Shown piece after piece: positions 48,353-61,925 of a DNA stretch of 64,000 nucleotides; within the stretch, counting starts at the first letter, position 1; the number at the start of each line of letters is the position of its first letter. The translations under genes and the position numbers were made by a program. Where the stretch lies: positions 337,729 to 401,728 of the forward strand of contig VZTG01007667.1 in NCBI GenBank assembly GCA_013397845.1, written 5' to 3'. Under the pieces are notes generated by a model, which saw nothing but the letters and a program-made list of their open reading frames with translations, was not told where the DNA came from and did no database searches. This DNA comes from Melanocharis versteri. Taxonomy: Eukaryota; Chordata; Aves; Passeriformes; Melanocharitidae.

Positions 48353-50278
48353 CCTAAACAAGATATTCTGTTTTACAATTTCTCTTTGATTTAACTCTTT
48401 CTGCTCCCCTGAACCAAAGTACTGAATTAATCTTAATGAATCCTTAAATGAGAAGAAGAATGCAAAAATGAAAGGTTATTTAACCCTAATTGGGAAGAAG
48501 AGAGATTAAAATCCTGATGATAGTATGAGTTTCCCAGTAAATATTATTTCTTTATTTACTAATGAAAAACAACAGATTTCTATTACCCCAACAGTGCAAG
48601 GTCCTGTGAATTGACTGGATTTGTGTTGAATTAAATTTTTTTTTGGTTGTTTGTTTAACTGGCATAACAGTGAACTAGTAACAAGAACCATTATTTAAAT
48701 TAGTTTGAGTTAAACTTTAATTAAACCTGTAGGGAACAGCTATATTCAGTTAATTGAATTGCTTGTGACTTTAGAATAAATTTTGTGGAGTGGAATAATG
48801 CAAATATGAAATGATACCACAGATTGCAGATTATAAAGAGAAATTGTGGTGGTGAGTTATGAGTGTGACCTTACTCTGTTCAGTAAAAGCAGTTAAGAAG
48901 ATAACAAAGAAAACAGTAGCTCTGAGTAACAGGGAACCATGGAACATGGAAGCAGACTTCACTGAGAAAAACATATAAAAATAAATCTAAGCAGATCCTA
49001 GATGGACAAGGATGAAGAGGAAGATATTACACCAAAATTTTAAGCTTCTTAGCAAAAATGAGAATGAAAAAAATGGATTAGCACAAATCTGTCTTTGAAG
49101 GATAAATGTTTCTGATTAAAATTATAAAAAAAACCCCCAAAACTCCAGGAATAAATTTTTATTGAATAACTTGCACAATGCCAAAGTTTCATCTGTTCTT
49201 TCAGTTAGTGATTAAATTTTGTGTTTTGTTTTTTTTTTCTGTTTTTCTTCTCTGAAATGGCTGTGAGGGTTTTCATCGTCTACATAACTGTCTAATCCTT
49301 TTATCAATCCAACTCTTCTCTCAAGGATATATTGTGGCAATGAAAACTACAGGTTAATTATGTATTGTGTAAAGATGTATTCTCTTTAATCAACTTCAAA
49401 TTTGTCACTTTTCAATTTCATTCAGTGTCTCTTTGCTCCTGTATTACAAACTTCTGTACATTTTCTTTCATTAATAACTGTTATTAAGATATTTCATTAT
49501 TGCATGTTTAAAATATATTATCATCTCTGTAACACAATCTTTTTCAGAACACTTGAATAAATGTTATTCTTATTTCACCCTCAATAACCTCAAGCCCTTT
49601 TATGATTTGAGTGTGTAGGGAGGTTTCTCTTATAATCTGCCTGCTCAGTTCTTTCCAGTGTAAAATTTTATTTCTGGGTTTAGTACTATTTCCTGGTTAG
49701 AAATATATTAAGGCATTTATTTCATAATAGTAAAATGTATATTTATCAAATTATAAATTGACTTTAATTACTATATTGCTCACAAAAACATATTTGCTTG
49801 ATGACATGAAGCAATCCTACATTTTTACACTGTTAATATGTCATTGAATATATCCAATGATAATTTTTTTAAGCCCAGTCATGTATCTCAATGTACAGTT
49901 CATCTCTAAGCTGAATGGTTTTTAATGTAAAATATTATCATTAAAATATGGATTTACAATGGAACTGATGACTTAAAAGCCATTATTTTCCTTGTTGTGC
50001 CTGCTTCAGTTAAGAGATTCAGTCTCCTAAGAAAAATAAAGGGCAAATCCAATTTGGCATACCTATAATTTTTTCTCAAGCCAACAGCTGTGTCATTCAA
50101 CTTAACATCTGCTTGGCTTTTACTTCTAGTGAGAGCTCATGTATGAATTTATAACTTACTTTAAATGATCAAAGAACAGGTTGAAATTCTCTCAAAAACA
50201 AAACTAAACCAGAGTTTTCCTGTAAGAAATATTATGAAACCTACCTGGCTTTTAAATAAACAATGTTATTGGAGGTAA

Positions 50279-50297
50279 ACCAACCAACCAACCAAAC
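50279..50297 (+). repeat. (CCAA)n tract
   Basis: Four CCAA units. The minus strand is a GGTT repeat. Confidence 0.8.
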
Positions 50298-52329
50298 AAA
50301 AAAGTATGTTTGGACATTTGGTAAAAAGAAGCAAAATATTTGAGGCAGTTATATAAATAAGATGCACTAACCAGGGAGCTGGGAGTTTGCTTTAAATGTC
50401 AACTGTAATATCTAGGTCTACCATGATGGAGACAGAATGTTAAACATATAAAATACACATAATTAATACAGGAAGCTGTAAGTGCATGACAGCTGTAGCT
50501 AAAATAATGTGTGACCACACTTGCATAAATTCAAGCACATTTATGTGGAGAGTTTCTAATATTTATATCACTATTTTCAGGTCAGATAGTATCTATCAGA
50601 CAATTCACCAGAATCAATTTATGCTCCAAAAGACAGAGAGAGTATGAACCAAATAGAAAGCTGTTATATAAAATTCATACATTATTCCATAGATATCTTC
50701 TAAGGTATTTTCCCCTGAAATTTATGGAGAAAGGAAAAGACCCAGTTAACTGTCCTTTTGTCCCACCAACCAATTAAAATATTGGCCTAGCTCCAAATAT
50801 GTGAAATTTATAACATCTATCTGTTAGGGAGTAAGATCTCAAGTCGAGTTTCAAATGCTTTTTCTGACTATCCATGTCACAGGTGTCTATGACTGAGCTA
50901 GTTAACCTAGTCTCATTTTCTAACCCCTAGAGTTTAGAGGCCTCCAGTGAGCAATTCTTTTCGTAATGTAATTTAGGTATTTAACATAGGTCCGTTGAAG
51001 CGTGTTCTAGACACAACTCATCTTCTTGACTCTGAAAAGCAGACAAAAATGAACAGTTTATATGATCATTATTTTGTTTTCTAACTTCTAGAGTAATATT
51101 TAATGAATCCTAGCCTACATATCTTCTTGTACATTCATAAAGAAGCACCTGAAACTCGACAGCAACTATCTTCTCAGCATTCACAGCTAAGCTACTATAG
51201 AGTTTACAAACTTTGGTTCCTTTAAAGCAGCTAAAATAATATGTACTGAAACAATAAATGTAGGTGATACTAATAATTTAAAAATGGATTTGGAAATCAG
51301 TAATGTATGTTTTTGTACATCATAGTAGATTAGTACAAATTCAAGGCAAAATTATGTTACAATGAGATGCAGATTTGTTTAGAATAGAAAGACATTTGAC
51401 TAAAGAGGAAGGAATCTAGACCATATAAAACTGCTACTTTTATATTTTCTACCATTCTGGTGTCCACTTAGGGAAAAATGCTGACATACAAAGAGAAGCT
51501 AAAAGGATGTATACAGAAATTATTCACAATCCTAAAAAAGGCTTTATAAAGGGAGTCAAAAATTCAAATTTTTCAACTTACTGAATAGATAAAAAGATGA
51601 CTTGATCGCTGCATATCAGTATCTTCACCATGGAGAAAAAATTACTCAATTGTTTGCCACTGGTTACTAAGTTCCCTGCTACATTGACAATCTGCTACAT
51701 GACCTGACAGTGATGAACACTGCCATCCTTTTAACATTCATTGCAAAATTTCAGATGTTAAGAAGCAAAAAAGCCTAGATAAAATTGTAAAGCAATGAGG
51801 TTATTGCCCTTAGTAGGCTATGTTACCGAAGGAAAATTAGTCAATTAGTTTCTTCCAAATACTTTATTTTTAAATATATTAAAAGGTTAATGTTCAATAA
51901 ATGCCCCATCTTGCATATTTTTGCTTCCTGTTCCAATCTGCTGTCTTTTTTAATTCAAGTAATTTTAGGTTATGGTCAGAATTCAAGTACAATATCAACA
52001 ATATGTGCAAAAAAATGTGGTCTAATTCATAAATATATAATTTCTATGATTTACTATACTTTTTCTCTGGAGCTTTATATTGTTCCTGAAAGCAACAGTA
52101 ATATACAGCATTTCATGTTGTTCTGTTGACTTCCAAATTACCTTTATACAGCAAGAAGTGTTTAAAACATTACATATCTCATTCCAAGGGAAAATTTTCA
52201 CCTGAAATATGTATACATCAGTTCTAATGGATACAATGAGGGTGTATTTTAAAACAAAGAATGAATAGGGGAGCATAAATGCATAAATAGAGGAGATATA
52301 CTCCTAAAACTGTTAGGCTTTTAAAATTA

Positions 52330-52405
52330 AAAAAACACAAACCAAACAAACAAAAACCAAGAACCAAAAAAAACCCAAAAAACCCAACCAACCAACCAAC
52401 CAAGC
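52330..52405 (+). repeat. A/C-rich tract with (CCAA)n core
   Basis: CAAA/CCAAA-type low complexity ending in five CCAA units (about 52384-52404). It yields a spurious Leu/Phe/Gly-rich minus-strand frame (52224-52436). Confidence 0.85.
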
Positions 52406-53098
52406 AAAAAAAGCAACGAAAGGTCCCCAACAACAATAAAATCCCCAGAAGTTATAAAATTTTACTATGTAATATTTTTTAAAACTAAATTTCTGGGCAT
52501 TTTTGCTTATGTTTGTAGCAATCTTGTTTTAAAACTCTCTTAAACATGAACACAGTACCAGAATGAGAAAACACTGGGACACATTCTCAGCTAGAAACAC
52601 TTATAAAAATTCTGTTGAAGGCTATATTAAATGCAATTGTCCTCTTTCCACTCAAAATCAGGGATGTGGCTGGGAAAGAAATTTTTTCAATAGTATTCCA
52701 TGTAGGTGAGCAGAGAAAATTATGATTATGTTCTACTTAGATATGCGCACAGAGACACAAGCACAAAACAAAGAACACAATAAGACACTCATGAGGATTT
52801 TTACATTCTAAAATGATCATAATTTTAGATTTTTTTTTACATAATTGCATAATTTCATCTGACTTAAAATATCCAGTTCCTATCCAATAATGGTGTGTGA
52901 ACAGCTATATTTCTTTTCAGAAGTGACTGTGTTTCACTGGTGGTTTGGTTGATGTTTACAAACACGGAATTAGTTTGAGAAGCTGTTAAAGGGATTGGGG
53001 ATCTCTCTGAGTTAAAAGCATTTCTCTTCTTAACTCTGCTCACAAATGTCTGCATAAAATAAATAATTTTGGAGCAAGACTCTAAAACTAACTTTGTT

Positions 53099-53131
53099 AC
53101 ATATCATGTACATATCAGGTACATATCATGA
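53099..53131 (+). repeat. 11-bp unit repeated three times
   Basis: ACATATCATGT, ACATATCAGGT and ACATATCATGA follow each other without gaps. Each unit has one or no change against the others apart from the last base. Confidence 0.9.
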
Positions 53132-53426
53132 AAAAAATATGCTAGTTTGAACATTCTGTGTACCTATGCTCTTATTACTGTTAGCATGGGGCATACAATG
53201 TTATACCTATTTTTGAATATTAACTCGTTTTTTATTGCTGTACATCTTTTATATTAAGCTGAGCAAGTTGCAAGCCTTGACAACCTCAATTGAAAAGTAA
53301 ATATATGTAAGAATCAAACACTCTTACCTTCCTACTTTATAATTTCTGTCAACTGGACTATTTTTCCATGTGTCCTCAGACTGTCTTTGACCACACTCAA
53401 GGATCAGAATGCCTGTAGGGATACAG

Positions 53427-53500
53427 AATAAAAGAAAAAGACAGGAAAGGGGAAAGAGAAGAAAAAGTGCAAGAAAAAGGAAAAGGAAAAGACAAAAAAC
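53427..53500 (+). repeat. Purine-rich (GAAA/GGAAAA) tract
   Basis: Almost pure A/G over about 70 bases with a few C and T interruptions. Simple sequence. Confidence 0.8.
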
Positions 53501-54307
53501 TATGACACCTTAAAATAACTGACTGTTGAAAAAACCCAAGATATGCAGCATTTAATTAATCTTATTTGTATTTTAAAACAAAGGAATCATTGTGTAACAA
53601 AAAAGAAGGTAAATGCCACTCCTGATTCAACTCTGAATTATTCTTTTCAGATAGGCCAGAATAATTTAGGAGTAGGTTTTCAGTTGAACATACAAAAAAT
53701 TCCAGTCTGCTTGCACACCAAAGTGAATTTGTTTCATTAATACCAGAATGCCTTTGAGTCTGACGCACATGCTTCAAAAAAATTCAAACATCATGTCACT
53801 ATTATTTTCACAACATTCCTGTGGAACGAAAAACATATTTTCCTCATTTTGTAGGTGAAGAATGCAGAAACAAAGGTGATAAAGGAATTGATTGAGACAC
53901 AGAGTAACTGACTTTAAAAAATTACTATTCAACTTTTATGGCATTCAGGGGTTTGAGTGAAATTCTGAACTTTTTAGAAACTTTACAAAGAGAGCTCAGC
54001 ATACATATCCAGACATTTAAAGTTGGAAATTAATTCCAACTGAATAATAGTTCATTTGTGTTGGGCTAAAATGTTTCATAGAGCTGCTGAATTTGGATCA
54101 CAGAAATATCTACTTTCCTTTTTAAAATTGTGACAGGTATTTAATGCCATGTTTATAACAGAACATGGTTTTGAAAACTTTGTTTTAACCACATAAAAAC
54201 CCCCAGGTGTCTGTGTTCATAATGGAAACTAGAATTATTCTTTATTATTTATGCCAGGAATTCCTAACTTTACAGAGGTCTCCTAGGAAAACAGATATTT
54301 CTGGATT

Positions 54308-54385
54308 TTTTTTTTCTTTTTTTTGGTTGGATGGTTGTTTTTCAATTATTTTATTTGGTTGGTTGAATTTTTTTTCTTCTTTTCC
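54308..54385 (+). repeat. T-rich tract with GGTTGG units
   Basis: T-runs broken by GGTTGGATGGTTG and GGTTGGTTG, the complement type of the CCAA tracts elsewhere in the window. Confidence 0.75.
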
Positions 54386-54671
54386 TTTTTTCATCTAGCA
54401 TAAAAATATGTCAGGCTTGTGGAGTGGCTAGGAATTAAAATCTCATTGGATGTTCCTGTTGAGATTCATAATTTTTTTTCTCCATTTGCTCAGGACAATT
54501 TGATGTAAATAAATGAAGTCATCACTCAGATGGTTTAACAGGGAGTGAAAGGAGGCTAAACAATGTGTGGCTCTGCACTGCAAAAATAACAATGACATTT
54601 TCCACATTGGCCATTTCTTGGTGCTCAATTTTCTAAATGTTTGAGGAGCACAAGTGCTTAATTTAAAGCCA

Positions 54672-54930
54672 TTACAAAAGCAAAACAGATGAAATCAATG
54701 CCAAATCTTCAATAGATGCATGAAACCATAACTCCTCTCTTGAGGATTCAAACTGTTCAGGTACGATGTAGTCCAAACTGTACAGAACTACACCTGAGCT
54801 AAAAAAGAGATCCACTAGCACAGACATACGGTTTCTGAATAATATTTGGTACTTAGCTTGCCAGTTATCATGCCATATCTTCCTGCAGATATTCCTCCAG
54901 GCCTTATCATAAATGATGGGTAGAAAGTCC
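54672..54930 (-). other. Possible 3' coding exon (85 codons), unidentified
   Basis: On the minus strand an acceptor-like TTTTTTTGAGTGGATACAG ends at 54931. It is followed by one codon-completing base and 85 codons, then TAA at 54674-54672. The peptide (DFLPIIYDKAWRNICRKIW..., later SSGVVLYSLDYIVPEQF and SREELWFHASIEDLAL) is balanced in composition, has four tryptophans and is not low-complexity, unlike most frames in the window. I do not recognise a domain or family. There is no donor and no clearly placed poly(A) signal within the next 250 bases that I can single out. It could be a terminal exon, a fragment of a processed or duplicated gene, or a chance frame. Confidence 0.22.
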
Positions 54931-55710
54931 CTGTATCCACTCAAAAAAACAAAACAGAACATCAAAATGAGGAGCGCTTAAGCATACATGTGGTAACACC
55001 CACCCACACAAAACCCGAACCAAGAATCCCACAAACCCACCAGAGATCAAAGCAAAGGAACTAGCAAAGCCCCTGAAAGCCTTACTTTTCTACATTATGC
55101 TTATAGTAATTCTTTCAAGTGTTCACATTTGAATTCCGCAACTGAAATGTAAAATTCTGTCTGCAATAAAAAGTTAGAAAACAAAATGAAGGGAAAAAAA
55201 AAAAGAGATGGATGTTTTCTTAGATCCAATACTTAGCATACATGCTAATATGTCCTTAGTCCATGATATTTTAAACACTGAAACAGACAAAAGCATGCTC
55301 ACTGAGATAACTTCCAGGATGTTGGTAGCCTAACTCATTGAACAAAAAAATGTTAGTTCAGCTGGAATTAGCGTTCCATAAGTTGGCATGCACCACTGAA
55401 GCAACACTCATTCCATCACAGCTATCTATCCCATGGCAATTTTTTATGCTATTACACAATGTATCATATATTCACATAAACAGTGTGTTAGGTTAATAAG
55501 ATAATAATAAAACATCTTCTCTAAACAATCTATTTTATGAATGATTGTAACACACCACCCAGAATCCTTAGCATTTCTCTTCTGTCTTTTCTTTTAGTGT
55601 CTGTCATTTTTTTTACCCTTAGGACCCAGTCATGTGAACTGATTCTGAAAAGTGAACAGCTCTTATAGATTACTGATACATTTGTTTAGACTTGGTAACA
55701 ACTTTCATTT

Positions 55711-55731
55711 GCAAATGCAAGTTGCATTTGC
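55711..55731. repeat. Perfect 21-base palindrome
   Basis: GCAAATGCAA-G-TTGCATTTGC has 10-base arms around a single base. It could extrude as a tiny hairpin or act as a symmetrical protein site. Confidence 0.85.
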
Positions 55732-58700
55732 TTTTAAATGCATGTAAATCTATCTGAAATACATAGAATATAAAAAGCAAAGTGGAATTTAAAGTTGTGC
55801 TGCAAAAAAAAATTATCTGGTTGTGGCTGTGTTAGAGTGGTAAAAGTTGCATCTTTTTCTTACGGAATACATATAAAATATATATAAGCAGCAAAAAAGA
55901 TTCTTGAATGGATAAGATTTATAGAAGAATGAGGATAAATGGAATTAAAATAATGATTATATGTAGAAATTACAAACAAAATAAAATTTTCAATAAATAA
56001 GACAAATATCAGAAGGAGGATCCTTTTTTAAAAAACAAGAACTTAATAACATTATTTAGAGTTCTGTTATCTACAACTCAAAAACTATGTTGCAGATAAG
56101 TTCAAGTTGAAAGAAAGGTTACAAAAAATAGAAAGTCTAATTCAGATTTCTGTCTTTCATTCAGTGCGAAAAAAACCCTTTAAACTGGGTTTATCATATG
56201 CTGAAATATTTGATAAAATATTAAGATCCAAACTACCCAAATATACAACAAATACAGTTAAAAGAATAAGTAAAATAGAAAGTTTATATGATAACAATTT
56301 TTAAATGCTACATAAAATTCAAGTAGCAACATGAGGATAGAAGGTGATGTGAAAAAAGACTGCTGCAACAGGAGAGATTATTCTTGAGTACATAATGTCT
56401 CAGGACAGTTTTCTCTATTCCCTTGGTTCTTAAAAAAAACAGACTTATGGAAAAGGAGAGGTAACACCTCCAGCTCAAGGCATCTCAGAGGTGCCATGGA
56501 CCTTGTTGTCATACTTTGCATCTGTCATGTCTGCACCAAGTATTCTACATCACAGAATTATTCTGTACATCAACAGCAAGTCTGACGCTTTGAATTTATC
56601 ATATGTGAACAGCTTGTCTAATCTATCTGCCTCCAAATGACTACAAACTGGCAGTGAGACCTGGGTCCTATGCCTTCATGCCTTCAGATGCTTCAGCTTT
56701 TCTTTAGGAAACGATTTAAAAAGGTGGATTCTCTGTCTCAAATTTCAAAGCAGTTCTCATTACACAGTAGCCAATAGGCCAGATAGAATGATAAAATCTA
56801 GGCTGGCCAGAAAAGAAAATGAATGAATGAGAAGTGTAGGATAAAACCTATGAGACTATCCTGAGAACAACAATTCAACATCCAGTTTAGAACTGGGAAT
56901 GTATATGTTGCATTAATGATACAACCAGGTTTTTCCTCCTTTAGTGACGAAAAAAGTAGTAACTGATCACCTATTTCAGAAATGTAATAAATATTTATAT
57001 AATAAAATATTTATATTTGTATGCATATAATTTTAATAAATTCTAATGGGCACAGATTTTTGTCTTTGACGTAAGTAAACAAGAAGCCTGACAGAGAAAT
57101 ACAGATCTTTCTCTCTTGCAAGATACTATAATGATTGACACACATATTGAATTTAGTGAGTTTTTCTTGTCAAAAAACCACTGTAGTTTTAAGCTCAATA
57201 ACCTCTTATTGTTTTTCATTAAAGAAAACCCCATATCTTTAGTTCCTCAGTTTACTCAGTCTTATCGTTACAAATTATTTCCCCTTTTAGTCTCCTGGGA
57301 ATAGAAATACATGTTCCAGTAGGAGACTTGATGCTTTCTTATGGTTCCTCCTGCTATGGTAAAGTAAGAGTTTGTGAAAACAATTGCTTCTTCTCATTCA
57401 GATTTCTCATTCAGTCTTACATCTGATGTGCTACCAACAGCAAATGGCAGAATTTCTTAAAGTACATCTATATGTATACCTGCAGAAATGCTCCTTGTGT
57501 TCATAAGAGACAATCTTCCCAGGTGAGCTTCCTTTCTCCAGTGCTTTCACTGGTCTTAGCAGAAGAAACAATCACGTTTTCCCTGAGAGAGACAAAGCGA
57601 GGCTGTTGAAAACACTGCAACAATTTTCAGTAAAATTTTTTATTGCAGAAACTTATAAGCAATGAACTGTCTCTCTAATGTTGCATGACTGGCCTAAAAC
57701 CAGATAGGACCACCTGAGGAAAATGTCCCTTTACTCTTTTTTAATTACACTGTATAAAACTTTATTGGTTAAATATATTCATCCCTATCTTGATAGGGAT
57801 TTTCCCCTCTGTTAAGAAATTTTGTATCTACTAACACGATATAAAAATAATCCCTTAGTGTCCTTGTGGGGACACCACTCTAAAAAAAATTTAAAAAAAA
57901 AATCTTTTCGCTATTAAGCTGCAGAAACTTACTAAGTCACAAAACATTACGAAGAATAATATAAATTGTTTGGAAACATTGTTACAGAACAACAAGGTGG
58001 TTCAAGTCATTCATTAGAGGCTGAAGTTAGATTACTTTTCCTTCCCTAGAGCTAAGAACACGTGCTTATAGAAGTAACATGACAGAGTTAGCACAGTAAA
58101 TTGTTAAGACCTGTTAACTGGATTAAGAGGCCATTCCACTAGTTACAATTCTGCAAGAGGAATATTTTATTCTTTCTGTACAGTACTTAAGGCCTTTTTG
58201 AGTACAAATGTGTCATAAAATGAAGAGCCCAAAGACTTTTCAGGATTTACCTACTCTAGAAAACTTAGTTGCTTGAAAATACATGTATCTTCCCAGCAGA
58301 GGTACAAATATGCCACTTTTCTAAAGTTTCTAATTATATAGTGAGGAACCAAAATAATGTATCATAGTTTTGCAGAAGTACAAATTGTGTCCTCTTGTAC
58401 CAGCACTGTCTGACAGATTATGTTTTTGTAGTTATGTCCACAAGTAAAATAAGCATTACTGCAAAATGTGAAACATGCAAATGCCCCAGAGATCCATACA
58501 TCCCTCTGTCTTGGCAAAACAATATGTTTCACACAATAAGGTCTAATGCTTTTCTAAGTTAATTGATTTTATTTTTTAGAAAGAAAATGAAAAGTATTTC
58601 TTACAAACAAGCTAAAAGTTGTTATCTGAATAAATCTCTTTATTTCTTCTACCTTCACCCAAAACAGCGAAATAAAGGATAACACACAGACACCTCCTCG

Positions 58701-60825
58701 GGAGAATTATAAAAGTTAGTTTGGTTACACAATTTACATAATTTCCCATATATTAATGGGAAATTAATGAGTAATTGTTCCCTAAATTGGCCAGAAAATG
58801 ATCCTGGAAACTATTATTCAAATTTCGCTGCCTTATTTCTCACTCATCAGAGAAAAAAAATTTTAATTACACACAAAACTTGATCCACTGTTGCTTTGCT
58901 GCGTAATCAACCTAAAACATTTGTGACAAAGAGACATAGGTCATCATTTACGGTGTAAGGTGTTCATTCATGGTCCTAATGCTATCAGTTAAAAAAAAGC
59001 TTTTATTTGTATCTGTTATTCAATATATTGTTTGTTCCATTTCTTGGAAGCATAACAAATTTTTCTCCTGAAGTATTTTGGCTTAATTACGTCAGGTCCA
59101 AAGTATTGTCAAGCTTTATTGCATTCAGCTGAATTTTGGATTTGGCAGAACCATTCCTAATAGAACTACTCAGATAATTTCTTCTCTGTTACTGTTTTTC
59201 AAAAACAGATTGTATTTTCCTCTTTCTGACAGCCAGAGCTTCATTTCCAGCCTGTTTTTGCAAAATCATATGTATACTTTTTTTTTTTAAAAAGCAAAAC
59301 ATTAAGAAATGCATGCAGCTGCTTGCAAATATACCTTTGTAAGAACTAATGAACAAGTAAAACAAATCTGGTTTTTAATATAAATGTGCCACTTCATTTT
59401 CCCAAGTCAAAATGGGGTGGATGCATAAGTGTGGATGCATTTTTCCCATTGAAAAGATAGATATTTAGTAGAAATGTGCAACTTTAATTTCACTAAGTAT
59501 AGCTAAAATAGCCTAAGAACTTGAATTCTGTGGACTGCTAGCTCAACTTTCAGTGGAAATAGTGGCAAAAAGCCACCCTTTGTTTGTCTGTAAAAATTTC
59601 TTCATGGTTAGAGAAATATCCGTGCATATCACAGGAGAGGAGAATTGAAGGTCAAGAGGTTAATTCTACGTATCACAACATATATTCTGCAACAGACTTG
59701 TCGCTCTGTGATCTGCAGAACTCTCGCTTAGTAGGGAAGGTTTGAAGTAGAAAAAAACCCAAATTCCTTTTAATGATATTTCAAACCGCCAGGGTTTACC
59801 GAAGGAAAGGAAAGCTAATACTGGGGGATGGGATTTGCTGTATTTTCGTCTTGTTCTTTGTTGTCTTTATGTTTAGAGGGACAGAAGAGTGTTTGAAAGC
59901 ATTTTTTTTCAGAAAACTCAAAGGAGAAATAATGATGGGGAGGGAGGGCTTTTATCCTTTACAAAGAAAACCTACAAAAAGCTGCTACTCAAAGCCATGA
60001 ACATACAACAAGGTGAAAAGCAATACAATCCACTTATATAAAAGAAAACTGTGGAAATAACAACTCTCCACCTATAAGTGTCGCTGAAAAAAAAAAAGGT
60101 GGGTATGGGCCATTAAATGTACTATAATCTATTCAGTGACTTTAATGTAAGGGTCATTATGAATTTAGTGGGTTTTTAATGATTTATAATGCAATGGCAT
60201 CTAGAAGTCAGTCCTGGGGCAGACACACCATTGTACTATGTTGCTTCTGCATACTGATTAAGTAAAATGACTCAAACCAGAGAACAATTTGCTAACTAAT
60301 CTAAAGAATCTAGAACCCTCTTATAATAACTTTGCAAAAGATAGCTGTCAGACTGCTCTTTTCCATTTCCAGATTAAGAAGATGTACAAAACCCCCTGCA
60401 GATCCCTTTTATTCTTCATCATCTTTCCTATGACTTTGAAAATACCCAAGATAATAGTTAAATATTTCATAGAATGGGTTGAATGTAAGATTCAGATCAT
60501 ATGTCTATTACTTCAGTATATGGAACATTACTTTTCTTATACTTTACACAGATTTAGATTAACAGAGCATAGCAGCATTTGCACATCATGCTGAGAAGAA
60601 ATTCAGGAGCTCCAGCAGGGTCATATATCTGTGCATTTATGTGTTTCATACTATGCTTGACAGACACTTAAACAGAGAAGGCTTGGGTAGACCTCCCACC
60701 ACCTGAACTGATAGCCTAATTTCAATATAACTGGGACAACCAAATCCCTTTTCTCCTCTTCCTTGTCATTGACATGTGATGAAATTGGATTTTCTATTTT
60801 TTTTTTTTTTTTTCAAATTGCCTGC

Positions 60826-61925
60826 TGTCTGTGATCCTTCGTCAGAAATGAGTCTTTCATGTCACTCAAAGAATCACCAGCAAAGGTACCGGAAAAAGCA
60901 GATTTAATACAAAATGAAAGTTGACAAAAGGTGTTGACAAGTCTACTACTGTTGTTCACTCTACTACTTACTAAATTGTTACAGCACACAGAGAAAAATC
61001 AGACTAAAATCAACCCAAAATTATCTACACGGAGGCTAGGGATGGAAAAGGGTAAAGATGAGAGAGTGTAAAGATAAAAAGGAATAAGGCAGACTCTCCT
61101 GTTGAGTCACAAGGTTCAGAGTGGACCCCTCTCCAACTTTAGCCCTGGGCTTGACCAATGATTTAGACCAAAGGTTTTAAAAGAATTTAAACTTAAGAAC
61201 ACTCAGTCAATAGCCTCAACAAAAGATTCTATAGAATTTACTATAAGCACAACAGTAACTCACCTCTAAACCTAATTTACTTAAAAATCTAACATACTTA
61301 AAAAATCTGAGAGAGCAACATTCATAATACATTTGCTGTAGCATACTGTCATGCACACACAGAGATCTAAAGAGTATGTCCAAGGTGTATGTAATACCTG
61401 TGAAATATTCTCTTTGCATCTTTGCAATGGGTGAAGGATTGAGCCTCAAGGAATGGAGGTAGCCCAGGTTGTGCTGCTGGCTTTCAGTGGTGGTCCTTTG
61501 AGTATAGCAAATGTGAGAGTTCACTGGCTCTGAGAGGCGTCCCAGTAAGAGGGAGTTTTCTGGTCACAGCCTGCTGCAGTCCAGGAGAGCTCAAAGGGTC
61601 TCATTAAGGACCACTATTTATAGGGTCACAAGAGAGTTGGTTCAAGGCGTAATAATTTTCCATCGAGGATGCAATTTGGGTCAATATCTTTCCTTGAAAT
61701 TCCAATAACAAAAGTGTTGTTCCGCTTGGGTTGCTATTCAGGTGAGAAAAATAAATTTCCCCACTTGTTTATTAAAAAAAAGGAGCCCATTGGACAACAT
61801 AAGTTCTGGGGAACAGACAGTGTTTCTGATAAGTGCAAGAGCAGCTTAGGCTGGGCAATATTTGTCAAGGCCTTATGAGCATTTTTTAGATCATAGTGCA
61901 GCCTGGAGGTGAGGTTAGCGTGACA
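60826..61925 (-). mobile_element. ERV LTR-like element, minus strand
   Basis: A sequence of about 1.1 kb that I recognise as a bird endogenous-retrovirus LTR type. Landmarks on the plus strand are GGAATGGAGGTAGCCCAGG, TGGTCCTTTGAGTATAGC, GGACCACTATTTATAGGG and CTTAGGCTGGGCAATATTTG. On the minus strand it would start TGTCACGC (61925 downward) and end CACAGACA (60826), a perfect TGTC/GACA terminal inverted pair. A TATA box CTATAAATA reads at 61623-61615 and ATTAAA at 60908-60903. To the right (minus-strand upstream) a GTGGGGGG run at about 61932-61939 resembles a polypurine tract, which would make this a 3' LTR with some internal sequence beyond. No matching target duplication is seen at these boundaries, so the ends are tentative. 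Confidence 0.58.
61615..61623 (-). promoter_or_regulatory. LTR TATA box
   Basis: CTATAAATA on the minus strand within the LTR-like element, about 300 bases from its 5' end. A good consensus match; activity unknown. Confidence 0.45.

Larger units (their letters stand above)
48353..60825. other. Repeat-poor AT-rich DNA
   Basis: More than 12 kb without a recognisable transposable element. It contains simple tracts (50279-50297, 52330-52405, 53427-53500, 54308-54385), an 11-bp triple repeat (53099-53131), a 21-base palindrome (55711-55731) and a possible minus-strand exon (54672-54930). No other gene-like feature seen. Confidence 0.5.
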
